Shown piece by piece: positions 1-8,466 of a DNA stretch of 64,000 nt. The notes under the pieces are model-generated. The model was not told the DNA's origin. It worked only from the letters and a program-made list of their open reading frames with translations, and ran no database searches. Source of the stretch: Actinomadura opuntiae (lineage in GTDB: Bacteria > Actinomycetota > Actinomycetes > Streptosporangiales > Streptosporangiaceae). Where the stretch lies: NCBI RefSeq assembly GCF_030283205.1, contig NZ_JASNWF010000025.1, positions 62,001 to 126,000 of the forward strand, written 5' to 3'. Each line of letters opens with the position of its first letter. The stretch's first letter is position 1. The translations under genes and the position numbers were made by a program.

Positions 1-59
1 GTTCGGGTTCATGGTCATGTACGACCCGGCCGGCGCGCCCCCGGTTCGTGTGATCTCGA

Positions 60-773
60 TCATCTCCCGTAGTAGCGGGTCAGGGCGGAGACGCAGGCGG
101 CCTGGCGCGCCGGGTCGCCGGGGAAGCGGCGCCGGCACTCCGGCCCGATCCAGGACGGCGCGGCCGGGCGCGCGGTGCGCGGCTTGTGCGGCACGTGCGG
201 CCGGGGCGCGGGCCGCGGACGGGGTCGCGGACGGGGACGGGGGTGCGGCGGGCGGGTGACGGCGGGACCGGCGTGCGCCTGCCCGGCCGGGGCGGGTCCC
301 GTCCCCGGCGTCCGCTGCGGTGCCACCGGGCCGGACGGCGCGGACCCTTGGCGCGGGCTCGCCTCCGCGTCCGTCGGCGCGGGCGCCGGAGACGAGTCGT
401 CGGTCGGGACGTCGGACGGGCCGGTGACCGGCGGAGCGGCCGGCGCCCCCGGCAGCGCCCCGCCGCCCGGCGTGGCGGGCGCGGGCACGCGCACGGGCGG
501 CGCGGAGGGGCTCGCCGCGTCCGGTTTGAGCGTTCTCGCGGGGGCCTCGCGGCTGATGCCGTAGCCGACGGTGCCGGCGATGCCCACCGCGAGAACCGCG
601 GCGAGCGCGACCGCCGAGAGCGGCGAGCGGAACCAGGGACGGCCGCGGAGGGCACGGGTGCCGAGGAGGCGGGTCCGGAGCGGCGGGCGGGGCGTCGCGC
701 GGGTGTATCCGGCCGGGGGGAGGTCACGGGATTCGGGCACGGTCCGATCGTCACGGTCCGCGCTCGCCCGCAC
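60..773 (-). CDS. Membrane-anchored Pro/Ala-rich hypothetical protein
   Basis: Predicted 237-residue protein that I do not recognise. A short basic N-terminus is followed by one hydrophobic segment at about residues 51-73, which could be a membrane anchor or uncleaved signal. A long Pro/Ala/Arg low-complexity region (about 85-205) follows. A compact tail of about 30 residues begins WIGPEC and carries two cysteines, so it may be a small disulphide-bonded extracytoplasmic domain. The topology suggests an exported, surface-tethered protein with an extended spacer. A competing frame on the same strand lacks the hydrophobic segment. The C-terminal composition (conserved-looking WIGPECRRRF and YYGR end) supports this frame. 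Function unknown. Confidence 0.6.
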   Translation of the reverse strand: MRASADRDDRTVPESRDLPPAGYTRATPRPPLRTRLLGTRALRGRPWFRSPLSAVALAAVLAVGIAGTVGYGISREAPARTLKPDAASPSAPPVRVPAPATPGGGALPGAPAAPPVTGPSDVPTDDSSPAPAPTDAEASPRQGSAPSGPVAPQRTPGTGPAPAGQAHAGPAVTRPPHPRPRPRPRPRPAPRPHVPHKPRTARPAAPSWIGPECRRRFPGDPARQAACVSALTRYYGR

Positions 774-827
774 ACGGAGAATCGCGAAGACCGTTGCCCG
801 CTCGATACAGTCCCCGGTCCGCCGGGC

Positions 828-1670
828 TCAGCGTCCGGCGAGCAGCTCCAGGACGGGGGCGAACCGCTCGGCGAACATCGACGAGACCGACACGTACGAC
901 ACGCCGAGTTCGTCCCGTCGCCTGGCGAGCACGTCGGCCATCCGGCGGGGCGTACCGGTCAGCATCGCGATCGATCCGGCGGACGCCATCGCGGGCCCGT
1001 CCGCGCCCAGTTGCGGGGCGAGCCACCCGGGCACCTCGTCGCCGACGACGTGGACCTGCGTGCACAGCTCCAGATCGTCGAACCGCTCCCCCGCCGCGTT
1101 CCGGACGATGCCGACGAGGGGCGCCAGGTCAGCGTCGTTCGCGAGCGCCGGCACGCCGAAGGCGACCGTGCCGGCGCGCCGCGCGGCCAGCTCCAGCATC
1201 CGCGGCCGGGACGCGGCGACGAGCACCCGCGGCGGGCGGCCCGTCCCGGCGAACAGCCCTTCGGGCGGGCCGGCCACCGCGTCCATGACCTCCTCGACCC
1301 GGCGGATGCGCTCGGCGGCCGTCCCGTAGGGCACGCCGAACAGCTCCGCGTCGGCCTCCCCACCGGGCCGTCCGGCGCCGATCCCCAACTCGAAGCGGTC
1401 GCCGGTCGCGAACGCCAGCGAGGCCGCCTGCCAGGCGATCATGGCGGCGGGACGGGTCGCCGCGGAGAGCACGAACGTGCCGACGCGCAGCGAGGTCGTC
1501 GCCCCCGCCGCGGCGGCGAGGGACGCGACGGGATCGGCGGTGCCCGTCGTGTCCGGGGTGAGCAGCGTCGCGTAGCCGAGCTCCTCCGCGCGCCGGGCGA
1601 GCGCCGCCCACTCGGCGCCGTCGCGCGCCCCTCCCGCCATCAGCCCGAATCTGAACCGTCGATCCCCCAT
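828..1670 (-). CDS. LLM-class F420-dependent oxidoreductase
   Basis: 280 residues with the luciferase-like monooxygenase TIM-barrel pattern: an N-terminal beta strand (RRFRFGLMAGG), a GTADPVASLAAAAGAT segment, a LRVGTFVL strand, and ELGIGAGRPGGEADAELFG, which is typical of the F420-binding subgroup. Such proteins reduce or oxidise small organic substrates with coenzyme F420 (or FMN). The substrate cannot be read from sequence. The ATG is preceded by GGAGG at good spacing. An 18-bp perfect palindrome lies 35 bp upstream of the start and probably controls it. It is separated from the upstream nitrilase gene by 95 bp and so likely has its own promoter. Confidence 0.85.
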   Translation of the reverse strand: MGDRRFRFGLMAGGARDGAEWAALARRAEELGYATLLTPDTTGTADPVASLAAAAGATTSLRVGTFVLSAATRPAAMIAWQAASLAFATGDRFELGIGAGRPGGEADAELFGVPYGTAAERIRRVEEVMDAVAGPPEGLFAGTGRPPRVLVAASRPRMLELAARRAGTVAFGVPALANDADLAPLVGIVRNAAGERFDDLELCTQVHVVGDEVPGWLAPQLGADGPAMASAGSIAMLTGTPRRMADVLARRRDELGVSYVSVSSMFAERFAPVLELLAGR

Positions 1671-1704
1671 GGCCTCCGCCTTCCCGCTCGCCGTCCCTCC
1701 ATTT

Positions 1705-1722
1705 TGAGTGAGCGCTCACTCA
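1705..1722. promoter_or_regulatory. Perfect 18-bp palindrome, TetR-type operator
   Basis: TGAGTGAGCGCTCACTCA is a perfect dyad with 9-bp arms, 35 bp upstream of the F420-oxidoreductase start. Palindromes of this form (GAGTGAGC half-sites) are typical TetR-family operators. No TetR gene is adjacent, so the regulator must be encoded elsewhere. The two TetR genes in this window lie more than 40 kb away. Confidence 0.7.
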
Positions 1723-1765
1723 TTTGTCAAGCCCCGCGACCCTCGCAAGGGCCCTAGGGGGCGGG

Positions 1766-2566
1766 TCAGGTCAGCGGGACGGTGGTGAAGCGCCGCAGCG
1801 ACAGCGCCGGGTTCCTCTTCCGGACCGCCGCGACGCGCTCGGGCGACACGTCGGCGGCCGCGATGCCGGCGGACTCCCCCACCGCCGCGACGACGACGCC
1901 CATCGGGTCGACGATCATGCTGTTGCCCGCGCCGGTCGGCGCGCACTGGTCGGCGGCCGCCACGTAGATCGTGTTCTCGATCGCGCGGGCCCGCACGAGC
2001 GTGCGCCAGTGGTCCTCCTTGAGCGGGCCCGGCACCCACTCCGCGGGCAGCGCCAGCACGTCGGCGCCCGCGTCCACGATCCGCCGCGTCACCTCGGGGA
2101 ACCGGACGTCGTAGCAGGTCTGCATGCCGAACCGCACGCCGTCCACGACGAAGGTCTCCGGGTCGCCGATCTCGCCGTGCCGGACGAGCGCGGACTCCTC
2201 GTACCCGAACGCGTCGTACAGGTGCGTCTTGCGGTACGTCGCGGCGACCGCGCCGTCCGGGCCGATCGCGAGGAGCGTGTTGGAGATGTGGTCCGGGTCG
2301 TCCAGGCGCTCGTTCACGCCCGCCACGACGTGGACGCCGTGCCGCCGCGCCAGCTCACCCAGCCCGGCCGCGAAGGGGCCGTCCAGCGGCTCGGCGGAGT
2401 CGACGAACCGCCGGTCCAGCCTCAGCGCGGTGAACATCGCGAACTCGGGGCACACGACCACCTTCGCGCCGCGTCCGGCCGCCTCCCCCGCGAGCTTGCC
2501 GATCGTCGCGAGGTTGGCGTCCTTGTCCTCACCGGGCGCGAACTGCGCGACCGCGACCTGCACCAT
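1766..2566 (-). CDS. Carbon-nitrogen hydrolase (nitrilase superfamily)
   Basis: 266 residues, full length for the family. The catalytic triad is visible: Glu41 in VVCPEFAMF, Lys113 in YRKTHLYD and Cys151 in MQTCYDVRFPE. The KTHLYD and CYDVRFPE forms are typical of the NIT2/omega-amidase and deaminated-glutathione amidase branch, so an amide-hydrolysing repair or nitrogen-salvage role is likely. The exact substrate is inference. Cytosolic, with no signal peptide. It lies just downstream of the helicase gene on the same strand (21-bp gap to the helicase stop), and co-transcription is plausible. Confidence 0.88.
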   Translation of the reverse strand: MVQVAVAQFAPGEDKDANLATIGKLAGEAAGRGAKVVVCPEFAMFTALRLDRRFVDSAEPLDGPFAAGLGELARRHGVHVVAGVNERLDDPDHISNTLLAIGPDGAVAATYRKTHLYDAFGYEESALVRHGEIGDPETFVVDGVRFGMQTCYDVRFPEVTRRIVDAGADVLALPAEWVPGPLKEDHWRTLVRARAIENTIYVAAADQCAPTGAGNSMIVDPMGVVVAAVGESAGIAAADVSPERVAAVRKRNPALSLRRFTTVPLT

Positions 2567-2587
2567 CTCCCAGCCCTCCTGTCACGC

Positions 2588-5095
2588 TCACATGCGGTCC
2601 ACCGCGGTGACCCGGATGACGGCCGCGCCCTCCTGGTCGGAGCCCGCCAGGTCGACCTCGGCGGAGATCCCCCAGTCGTGGTCGCCCGCCGGGTCGTCGA
2701 AGACCTGCCGGACCCGCCACAGCGCGTCCTGCGGGACCTCCTCGATCTGCAGCAGCTTCGGCCCGCGCGCGTTCGGGCCGGTGAGCAGCTCGTCGTGCTC
2801 GGCGAAGTAGCCGTCCATCGCCTCCCGCCAGGCGTCCGCGCCGAAGTCGGGGTCCAGTTCGCCGAGCTCGTGGTAGCGCTCCAGCGCCGCCAGCTCCACC
2901 CGCCGGAACATCGCGTTGCGGACCAGCACGCGGAACGCGCGCGCGTTCGCGGTCACCTTCGTGACCCGGTCCACGATCGGCTCGTCCACGTCCTCGTCGG
3001 CGGGGTTGGCGAGCTGCTCCCACTCGTCCAGGAGGCTGGAGTCGACCTGCCGGACCAGCTCCCCCAGCCACTCGATCAGGTCGATCAGGTCGTCGGTCTT
3101 GATCGACTCGGGGACGGTCTGCTGCAGCGCCTTGTACGCCCCCGACAGGTACCGCAGGACGAGGCCCTCGGCCCGCGCCAGCTCGTAGTACCCGATGTAC
3201 TCGGTGAACGTCATCGCCCGCTCGTACATGTCCCGCACGATCGACTTCGGGCGCAGCGGGTGGTCGCCGACCCACGGGTGACCGGCCCGGTAGATCTCGT
3301 ACGCGGCGTCGAGCTCGTCCTCCAGCGGCTTCGGGTGGTCGACGTCCTGGAGCAGCTCCATCCGCTCCTCGTACTCGATCCCCTCGGCCTTCATCTCCTG
3401 GACGGCCTCGCCGCGCGCCTTGTTGACCTGCGCGGCGAGGATCTGCCGCGGGTCGTCCAGCGTCGCCTCGATCACCGACAGGACGTCCAGCGCGTACGAC
3501 GGCGACGCCGGGTCCAGCACCTCGAACGCGGCCAGCGCGAACGTCGACAGCGGCTGGTTGAGCGCGAAGTCCTCCTGGAGGTCGACGGTGATCCGCGCGT
3601 GGCGGCCCACGTCGTCGGGCTCGGGCAGCACCTCCACCACCCCGCCGGCCAGCAGCGACCGGTAGATCGCGATGGCGCGGGAGATGTGCCGGCGCTGCGC
3701 CGACGGCTCCTCGTGGTTGTCGGTCAGCAGCCGCTTCATCGCCTGGAACGCGTTGCCGGGACGGGCGATCACCGACAGCAGCATCGCGTGCGACACCTGG
3801 AACCGGGACCGCAGCATCTCCGGCTCCGCGTCCTGGAGCTTCTTGAAGACCTCCTCGTCCCAGCCGACGAACCCCTCCGGCGGCTTCTTGCGCTGCACCT
3901 TCCGCCGCTTCTTCGGGTCGTCGCCCGCCTTGGCCAGGGCCTTCTCGTTCTCGACCACGTACTCGGGGGCCTGCGCGACGACGAACCCGACGGTGTCGAA
4001 CCCGGCGCGGCCGGCGCGTCCGGCGATCTGGTGGAACTCCCGCGCCCGCAGGCGCCGCACCCGGTGCCCGTCGTACTTGCTCAGCGCGGTGAACACCACC
4101 GTGCGGATCGGCACGTTCACGCCGACGCCGAGCGTGTCGGTCCCGCAGATGACCTTCAGCAGGCCGGCCTGCGCGAGCCGCTCCACCAGCCGCCGGTACT
4201 TCGGCAGCATCCCCGCGTGGTGCACCCCGATCCCGTGCCGGACGAACCGCGACAGGTTCCGCCCGAACTTGGTGGTGAACCGGAACCCGCCGATCAGCTC
4301 GGCGATCCGCGCCTTCTCCGCCTTGGTGCACACGTTGATGCTCATCAGCGACTGCGCCCGCTCGATCGCCGCCGCCTGGGTGAAGTGCACCAGGTAGATC
4401 GGCGCCTTCTGCTCGGCCAGCAGCTCCTCGATCGTCTCGTGCAGCGGCGTGACCCGGTAGTCGTAGATCAGCGGGACGGGCCGCTCCGCCGAGGTCACCA
4501 GCGCGGTCGGCCGGCCCGTCCGGCGCGTCAGGTCCTTCTGGAAGAACCCGACGTCGCCGAGCGTGGCCGACATGAGCAGGAACTGCGCCTGCGGCAGCTC
4601 CAGCAGCGGGATCTGCCACGCCCAGCCGCGCTCGGGCTCGGCGTAGAAGTGGAACTCGTCCATCACGACCACGTCGATGTCGGCGTCGGCGCCGTCCCGC
4701 AGCGCGATGTTGGCCAGCACCTCGGCGGTGCAGCACACGATCGGCGCGTCGGCGTTGACGCTGGCGTCGCCGGTCATCATCCCGACGTTCTCGCGGCCGA
4801 ACATCTCGCACAGGTCGAAGAACTTCTCCGAGACCAGCGCCTTGATCGGCGCGGTGTAGAACCCGACCTGGTCCTTGCCGAGGGCCGCGAACAGCGCGCC
4901 CGCCGCGACCAGGCTCTTGCCCGACCCGGTCGGCGTCGAAAGGATCACGTTGGCGCCCGACACGACCTCGATGAGCGCTTCCTCCTGCGCGGGGTACAGC
5001 GTGATCCCGCGCCCCGACACCCATCGCCCGAACGCCTCGAACAGCGAATCGGGATCGGCGTCGGTACCGGAAGGAAGCTCATCGATCAGGCTCAC
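2588..5095 (-). CDS. DEAD/DEAH-box helicase with DUF3516-type C-terminus
   Basis: Superfamily 2 helicase of about 835 residues. Walker A (TPTGSGKS) lies near residue 55, with Walker B/motif II as MDEFHFYAEPERGW, motif III MSATLG, and motifs V/VI as GTDTLGVGVNVP and QIAGRAGRAGFDT. The long C-terminal half matches the actinobacterial DEAD/DEAH plus DUF3516 architecture (Ski2/Mtr4-like), implying RNA or DNA unwinding in RNA turnover or repair. The start is uncertain. I chose the GTG opening VSLIDELPSG. An in-frame TTG at 5134 and a GTG at 5122 would add 13 or 9 poorly conserved residues, and the GGAGGG next to the chosen GTG is unusually close. Confidence 0.88.
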   Translation of the reverse strand: MSLIDELPSGTDADPDSLFEAFGRWVSGRGITLYPAQEEALIEVVSGANVILSTPTGSGKSLVAAGALFAALGKDQVGFYTAPIKALVSEKFFDLCEMFGRENVGMMTGDASVNADAPIVCCTAEVLANIALRDGADADIDVVVMDEFHFYAEPERGWAWQIPLLELPQAQFLLMSATLGDVGFFQKDLTRRTGRPTALVTSAERPVPLIYDYRVTPLHETIEELLAEQKAPIYLVHFTQAAAIERAQSLMSINVCTKAEKARIAELIGGFRFTTKFGRNLSRFVRHGIGVHHAGMLPKYRRLVERLAQAGLLKVICGTDTLGVGVNVPIRTVVFTALSKYDGHRVRRLRAREFHQIAGRAGRAGFDTVGFVVAQAPEYVVENEKALAKAGDDPKKRRKVQRKKPPEGFVGWDEEVFKKLQDAEPEMLRSRFQVSHAMLLSVIARPGNAFQAMKRLLTDNHEEPSAQRRHISRAIAIYRSLLAGGVVEVLPEPDDVGRHARITVDLQEDFALNQPLSTFALAAFEVLDPASPSYALDVLSVIEATLDDPRQILAAQVNKARGEAVQEMKAEGIEYEERMELLQDVDHPKPLEDELDAAYEIYRAGHPWVGDHPLRPKSIVRDMYERAMTFTEYIGYYELARAEGLVLRYLSGAYKALQQTVPESIKTDDLIDLIEWLGELVRQVDSSLLDEWEQLANPADEDVDEPIVDRVTKVTANARAFRVLVRNAMFRRVELAALERYHELGELDPDFGADAWREAMDGYFAEHDELLTGPNARGPKLLQIEEVPQDALWRVRQVFDDPAGDHDWGISAEVDLAGSDQEGAAVIRVTAVDRM

Positions 5096-5191
5096 CCCTC
5101 CATCCTGCCCCGGATCGCCCACTGCCCGCGCCAACCCGGCCGCCAGGAGCTACAGCCGACGTGGCCGGCAGGCGCAACGGCGCGCCCGGCG

Positions 5192-5788
5192 TCACACGAG
5201 CGCGTGGCCGTACTCGGCCGCCAGGGGCCTGAGGTCGGGCTCGCCGTACAGATCGCGCAGCTCCTTGAAGGCGGCGACCTTGTCCCCGCCGAACCGCCGG
5301 ACGTGGACGGCGTAGGACGACGCGTCCACGAACGTCGGCGGCCTGGTCTTGCTGTGGAACTTGTCCGCGTACATGACGAGCCGCTCTTCGCCGGTCTCGG
5401 CCACGTAGTCGGCGGGCGGCAGCGGCAGATTCTGCCGCTCGATGTCGTCGCGCGTCAGCCCCATCCCGGTGTGGTGCGAGCAGAACCGGCACAGCACCTC
5501 GGGATAGCCCTCTTCCGCCAGCAGCTCGTGCCCGAGCACCCCGTGCCGGATGTACTGCTTGTGGTCGAACTCCCCGGTGACGTCGTACAGCCGGTAGACG
5601 CCGACGTCGTGCAGCAGGCACCCGGCCCGCACGAGATCCTTGTCGACGTCCGGTCCGCCGCTCTCCATGAGCCGCTCGGCGATCCGGCACACGATCGCGC
5701 AGTGCGTCCAGACCAGCTCGAACGCCTCCCGGCTCGGCGCCAGCCGCTCGTGCAGGGCCCGAATCTCCTCGTCCCCCGGTATCCGCAC
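5192..5788 (-). CDS. HD-domain metal-dependent phosphohydrolase
   Basis: 198 residues with an HD-type metal site: His29 in WTHCAIV, His60-Asp61 in LLHDVGVYRLYD, and downstream histidines in HKQYIRHGVLGHELL and FCSHHTG. Length and pattern fit the small stand-alone HD hydrolases (YedJ/YfbR-like), which cleave phosphomonoesters of nucleotides or related compounds. The substrate is unknown. It is monocistronic on the minus strand, with the helicase downstream. A second, unrelated HD protein lies at 45.5 kb. Confidence 0.85.
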   Translation of the reverse strand: MRIPGDEEIRALHERLAPSREAFELVWTHCAIVCRIAERLMESGGPDVDKDLVRAGCLLHDVGVYRLYDVTGEFDHKQYIRHGVLGHELLAEEGYPEVLCRFCSHHTGMGLTRDDIERQNLPLPPADYVAETGEERLVMYADKFHSKTRPPTFVDASSYAVHVRRFGGDKVAAFKELRDLYGEPDLRPLAAEYGHALV

Positions 5789-5879
5789 GCCCCGACCCTA
5801 CTGCCCGCCCGGGTTAGGGGGCGGTTGTGCGGTTACAACGTGCGGGACGCAACCGCAACGGACACGAGAGGGCGCAGCG

Positions 5880-6068
5880 ATGGAGAAGAAGAGGACCGAT
5901 CCCGCCGACCGCGGTCCCGGGGCCAGCTCGGGGCACGAGGAGCTGCCGCGCGAGCGGATCGTGCCGGGGAACGGCAGCGCCGCGGAGGGCTACGAGAGCA
6001 GGGAGGGCAGCGGCACGCGGGACGGCAACCCGATCGCGGGGGTCGAGCGCGACGACGGTGAGTCGTGA
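5880..6068 (+). CDS. Small hydrophilic hypothetical protein, 62 aa
   Basis: 62-residue polar protein rich in Arg, Glu, Gly and Asp, with no hydrophobic core, starting MEKKRTDPADRG. It is probably disordered. Its stop overlaps the GTG of the following dehydrogenase (GTGA, 4-bp overlap), so the two are translationally coupled. That coupling, and the absence of coding potential further upstream, are the main support. Function unknown; a small stress-type protein is one possibility. Confidence 0.55.
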   Translation: MEKKRTDPADRGPGASSGHEELPRERIVPGNGSAAEGYESREGSGTRDGNPIAGVERDDGES

Positions 6069-6862
6069 GCGGATACGACCGGGTCGCCGTCGTCACCGGA
6101 GCCGACAGCGGCATCGGGAAGGCGACGGCGGTCCTGCTGGCCCGGCAGGGCTTCGACGTCGGCGTGACGTACCGGTCCGACCGCGAGGGCGCCGAGGGGA
6201 CGGCCCGGGAGGTCGCCGAGGCCGGGCGGCGGGCCGCCGTCCGGCGGCACGACCTCACCGACCCGGAGAAGGCGGCCGGCGCGGTGGACGAGCTGGCCGA
6301 CGAGCTCGGCGGGCTGGGCGTGCTGGTGAACAACGCCGGCACCGGCAGCGCGCGGCCCGTCCTCGACATGGACCTCGGCGAGTGGCGCGAGGTGCTGTCG
6401 GTCGACCTGGACGGCGCGTTCCTGTGCACCCGGCGGGCGGCGCGCCGGATGATCGACCGCGGTGGGGGCGGGCGGGTCGTGAACGTCACCAGCGTCCACG
6501 AGGAGTACCCGCGCGTCGGGTCGGGGCCGTACTGCGCGGCGAAGGGCGGGCTGAAGATGCTCGCGCGCGTCCTGGCGCTGGAGCTGTCGCAGTACGGGAT
6601 CACGGTGAACACGGTCGCGCCCGGCGAGATCGCCACGCCGATGACCGGGCAGCACGACGAGCCGCCCGAGCCCGACAGCAGGCCCGGCTACCCGCTCGCC
6701 AGGCCCGGCCACGCCCGCGAGGTCGCCGAGGCGATCGCGTTCCTGGCGGGCCCCGGCGCGTCCTACGTCACGGGCGCCTCGCTGTTCGTGGACGGGGCGC
6801 TCGGGCTGATGGGCCCGCAGGCCGCGGGCGCGCTGGAGTCGCCGGCCTGGCGCGAGGGCTGA
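6065..6862 (+). CDS. SDR-family NAD(P)-dependent oxidoreductase
   Basis: 265-residue classical short-chain dehydrogenase. Motifs: the nucleotide-binding TGADSGIGKA at residues 11-20, NNAG at 89-92, catalytic Tyr156 and Lys160 in GPYCAAKGG, and the PGEIATPM segment after the active site. The Rossmann pattern and length match the FabG-like group. The true substrate cannot be assigned, although the family oxidises or reduces alcohol/carbonyl groups. The start is a GTG overlapping the stop of the 62-aa upstream gene. It is convergent with gnd, with only 25 bp between the stop codons. Confidence 0.9.
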   Translation: MSGYDRVAVVTGADSGIGKATAVLLARQGFDVGVTYRSDREGAEGTAREVAEAGRRAAVRRHDLTDPEKAAGAVDELADELGGLGVLVNNAGTGSARPVLDMDLGEWREVLSVDLDGAFLCTRRAARRMIDRGGGGRVVNVTSVHEEYPRVGSGPYCAAKGGLKMLARVLALELSQYGITVNTVAPGEIATPMTGQHDEPPEPDSRPGYPLARPGHAREVAEAIAFLAGPGASYVTGASLFVDGALGLMGPQAAGALESPAWREG

Positions 6863-6887
6863 GCCTCCCGCCGGGCCGGCGGCTCCG

Positions 6888-8312
6888 TCAGGCCTCCACC
6901 TCGGTGCGGTCGCCGCCCCAGAGGGTGTGGAAGGAGCCGTCGCGGTCGACGCGGCGGTAGGTGTGGGCGCCGAAGAAGTCGCGCTGGCCCTGGGTGAGCG
7001 CGGCCGGCAGGCGGTCGGCGCGCAGCGAGTCGTAGTAGGCGAGCGCGGTCGCGAAGCCGGGTGCGGGGATGCCGAGGCGGGCGGCGGTCGCGACGACCTC
7101 GCGCCAGGCGTCCTGGGCGTCGCCGAGGGCCTCGGCGAAGTGGTCGTCGGTGAGCAGCGTCGGCGTGGACGGGTCGGCCTCGTAGGCGGCGCGGATCCGG
7201 TCCAGGAAGCGGGCGCGGATGATGCAGCCGCCGCGCCAGATGGTCGCCATCGCGCCGGCGTCGATGTCCCAGCCGTACTCGGCGCTGCCCGCCTGGATCT
7301 CGTGGAAGCCCTGCGCGTACGCGACGATCTTGGAGGCGTAGAGCGCCTTCTCCACGGCGTCGGCGAAGCCGGACCCGGCGGTCGCGGCGCGCGCCGGCCC
7401 CGGCAGGTTCCGGGACGCCTCGCGCAGGTCGGCGTGGCCGGAGACGGACCGGGCGAACACGGCCTCGGCGATGCCGCCGACCGGGACGCCGAGGTCCAGC
7501 GCCGTCTGGACGGTCCAGCGGCCGGTGCCCTTCTGCTCGGCCTGGTCGAGCACCACGTCCACGAACGGCTCGCCGGTGGCGGCGTCGGTGTGCGCGAGGA
7601 CCTCGGCGGTGATCTCGATCAGGTAGGACTCCAGCCGGCCGGTGTTCCAGGTGCGGAACACCTCGGCGATCTCGGCGGGCGCGAGCCCGGCGGCGTGCCG
7701 CAGCAGGTCGTAGGACTCGGCGATCAGCTGCATGTCGGAGTACTCGATGCCGTTGTGCACCATCTTGACGAAGTGCCCGGCGCCGTCGGGGCCGACGTGG
7801 GTGCAGCAGGGCGTCCCGTCGACCTTCGCGGCGATGTCCTCCAGCAGCGGGCCGAGCGCCTCGTAGGACTCGGCGGAGCCGCCCGGCATGATGCTCGGGC
7901 CGTGCAGCGCGCCCTCCTCGCCGCCGGAGATGCCCGCCCCGACGAAGTGGACGCCGCGCTCGCGCAGCGCGGCCTCGCGGCGGCGGGTGTCGGCGAAGTG
8001 CGCGTTGCCGCCGTCCACGATCATGTCGCCGGGCTCCAGCAGCGGCGCGAACTCGTCGATGACCGCGTCGGTGGGCGCGCCCGCCTTCACCATGACCACC
8101 AGGCGGCGGGGGCGCTCCAGCGACGCCACGAACTGCTCGGGCGTCTCGGCGGGCAGGAAGGTCCCCTCGTCGCCGAACTCCTCCACCAGCGCCTTCGTGC
8201 GGGCGGCGGTGCGGTTGTGCACGGCGACGGGATGGCCGTGCCGGGCGAGGTTGCGGGCGAGGTTGCGGCCCATCACCGCGAGCCCGGTGACACCTATGCG
8301 CGCCGTTTGCAT
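6888..8312 (-). CDS. gndA: 6-phosphogluconate dehydrogenase (decarboxylating)
   Basis: 474 residues, the usual length of the long-chain enzyme. It converts 6-phosphogluconate to ribulose 5-phosphate with CO2 and NADPH in the oxidative pentose-phosphate pathway. Visible features: the N-terminal Rossmann motif GLAVMGRNLARNLA, the substrate loop GISGGEEGALHGPSIMPGG, the catalytic Lys in HFVKMVHNGIEY, and the C-terminal RDFFGAHTYRRVDRDG tail that caps the partner subunit. ATG start preceded by GGAGAG. An upstream in-frame extension exists but looks like promoter DNA. Divergent from the HAD/GH65 pair; the shared 154-bp region includes the palindrome CGTTCGAACG at 8375-8384. Confidence 0.95.
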   Translation of the reverse strand: MQTARIGVTGLAVMGRNLARNLARHGHPVAVHNRTAARTKALVEEFGDEGTFLPAETPEQFVASLERPRRLVVMVKAGAPTDAVIDEFAPLLEPGDMIVDGGNAHFADTRRREAALRERGVHFVGAGISGGEEGALHGPSIMPGGSAESYEALGPLLEDIAAKVDGTPCCTHVGPDGAGHFVKMVHNGIEYSDMQLIAESYDLLRHAAGLAPAEIAEVFRTWNTGRLESYLIEITAEVLAHTDAATGEPFVDVVLDQAEQKGTGRWTVQTALDLGVPVGGIAEAVFARSVSGHADLREASRNLPGPARAATAGSGFADAVEKALYASKIVAYAQGFHEIQAGSAEYGWDIDAGAMATIWRGGCIIRARFLDRIRAAYEADPSTPTLLTDDHFAEALGDAQDAWREVVATAARLGIPAPGFATALAYYDSLRADRLPAALTQGQRDFFGAHTYRRVDRDGSFHTLWGGDRTEVEA

Positions 8313-8466
8313 TGGTTCTCTCCTCTTCGTGTGCCACCCTGGCCAAGGGGTTGTACGACGATCATGACCTCCCCCGTTCGAACGCCGGCCCCGCATGTCC
8401 TGTTCCGGCACGGGAACGGGGACGCACGTGAGCAACGATTCCGACCGTGTCATCCAGGGGGTGCGG

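Noticed and set aside
1724..6061. Very long open frame (over 1,400 codons) on the plus strand opposite the nitrilase, helicase and HD genes
   Set aside because: It mirrors third-position GC bias of the minus-strand genes and has low-complexity Val/Arg/Leu/His composition with no domain; it is an antisense artefact.
8375..8384. CGTTCGAACG as a LexA box
   Set aside because: The actinobacterial box needs GAAC-N4-GTTC; here the half-sites are in the reverse arrangement.
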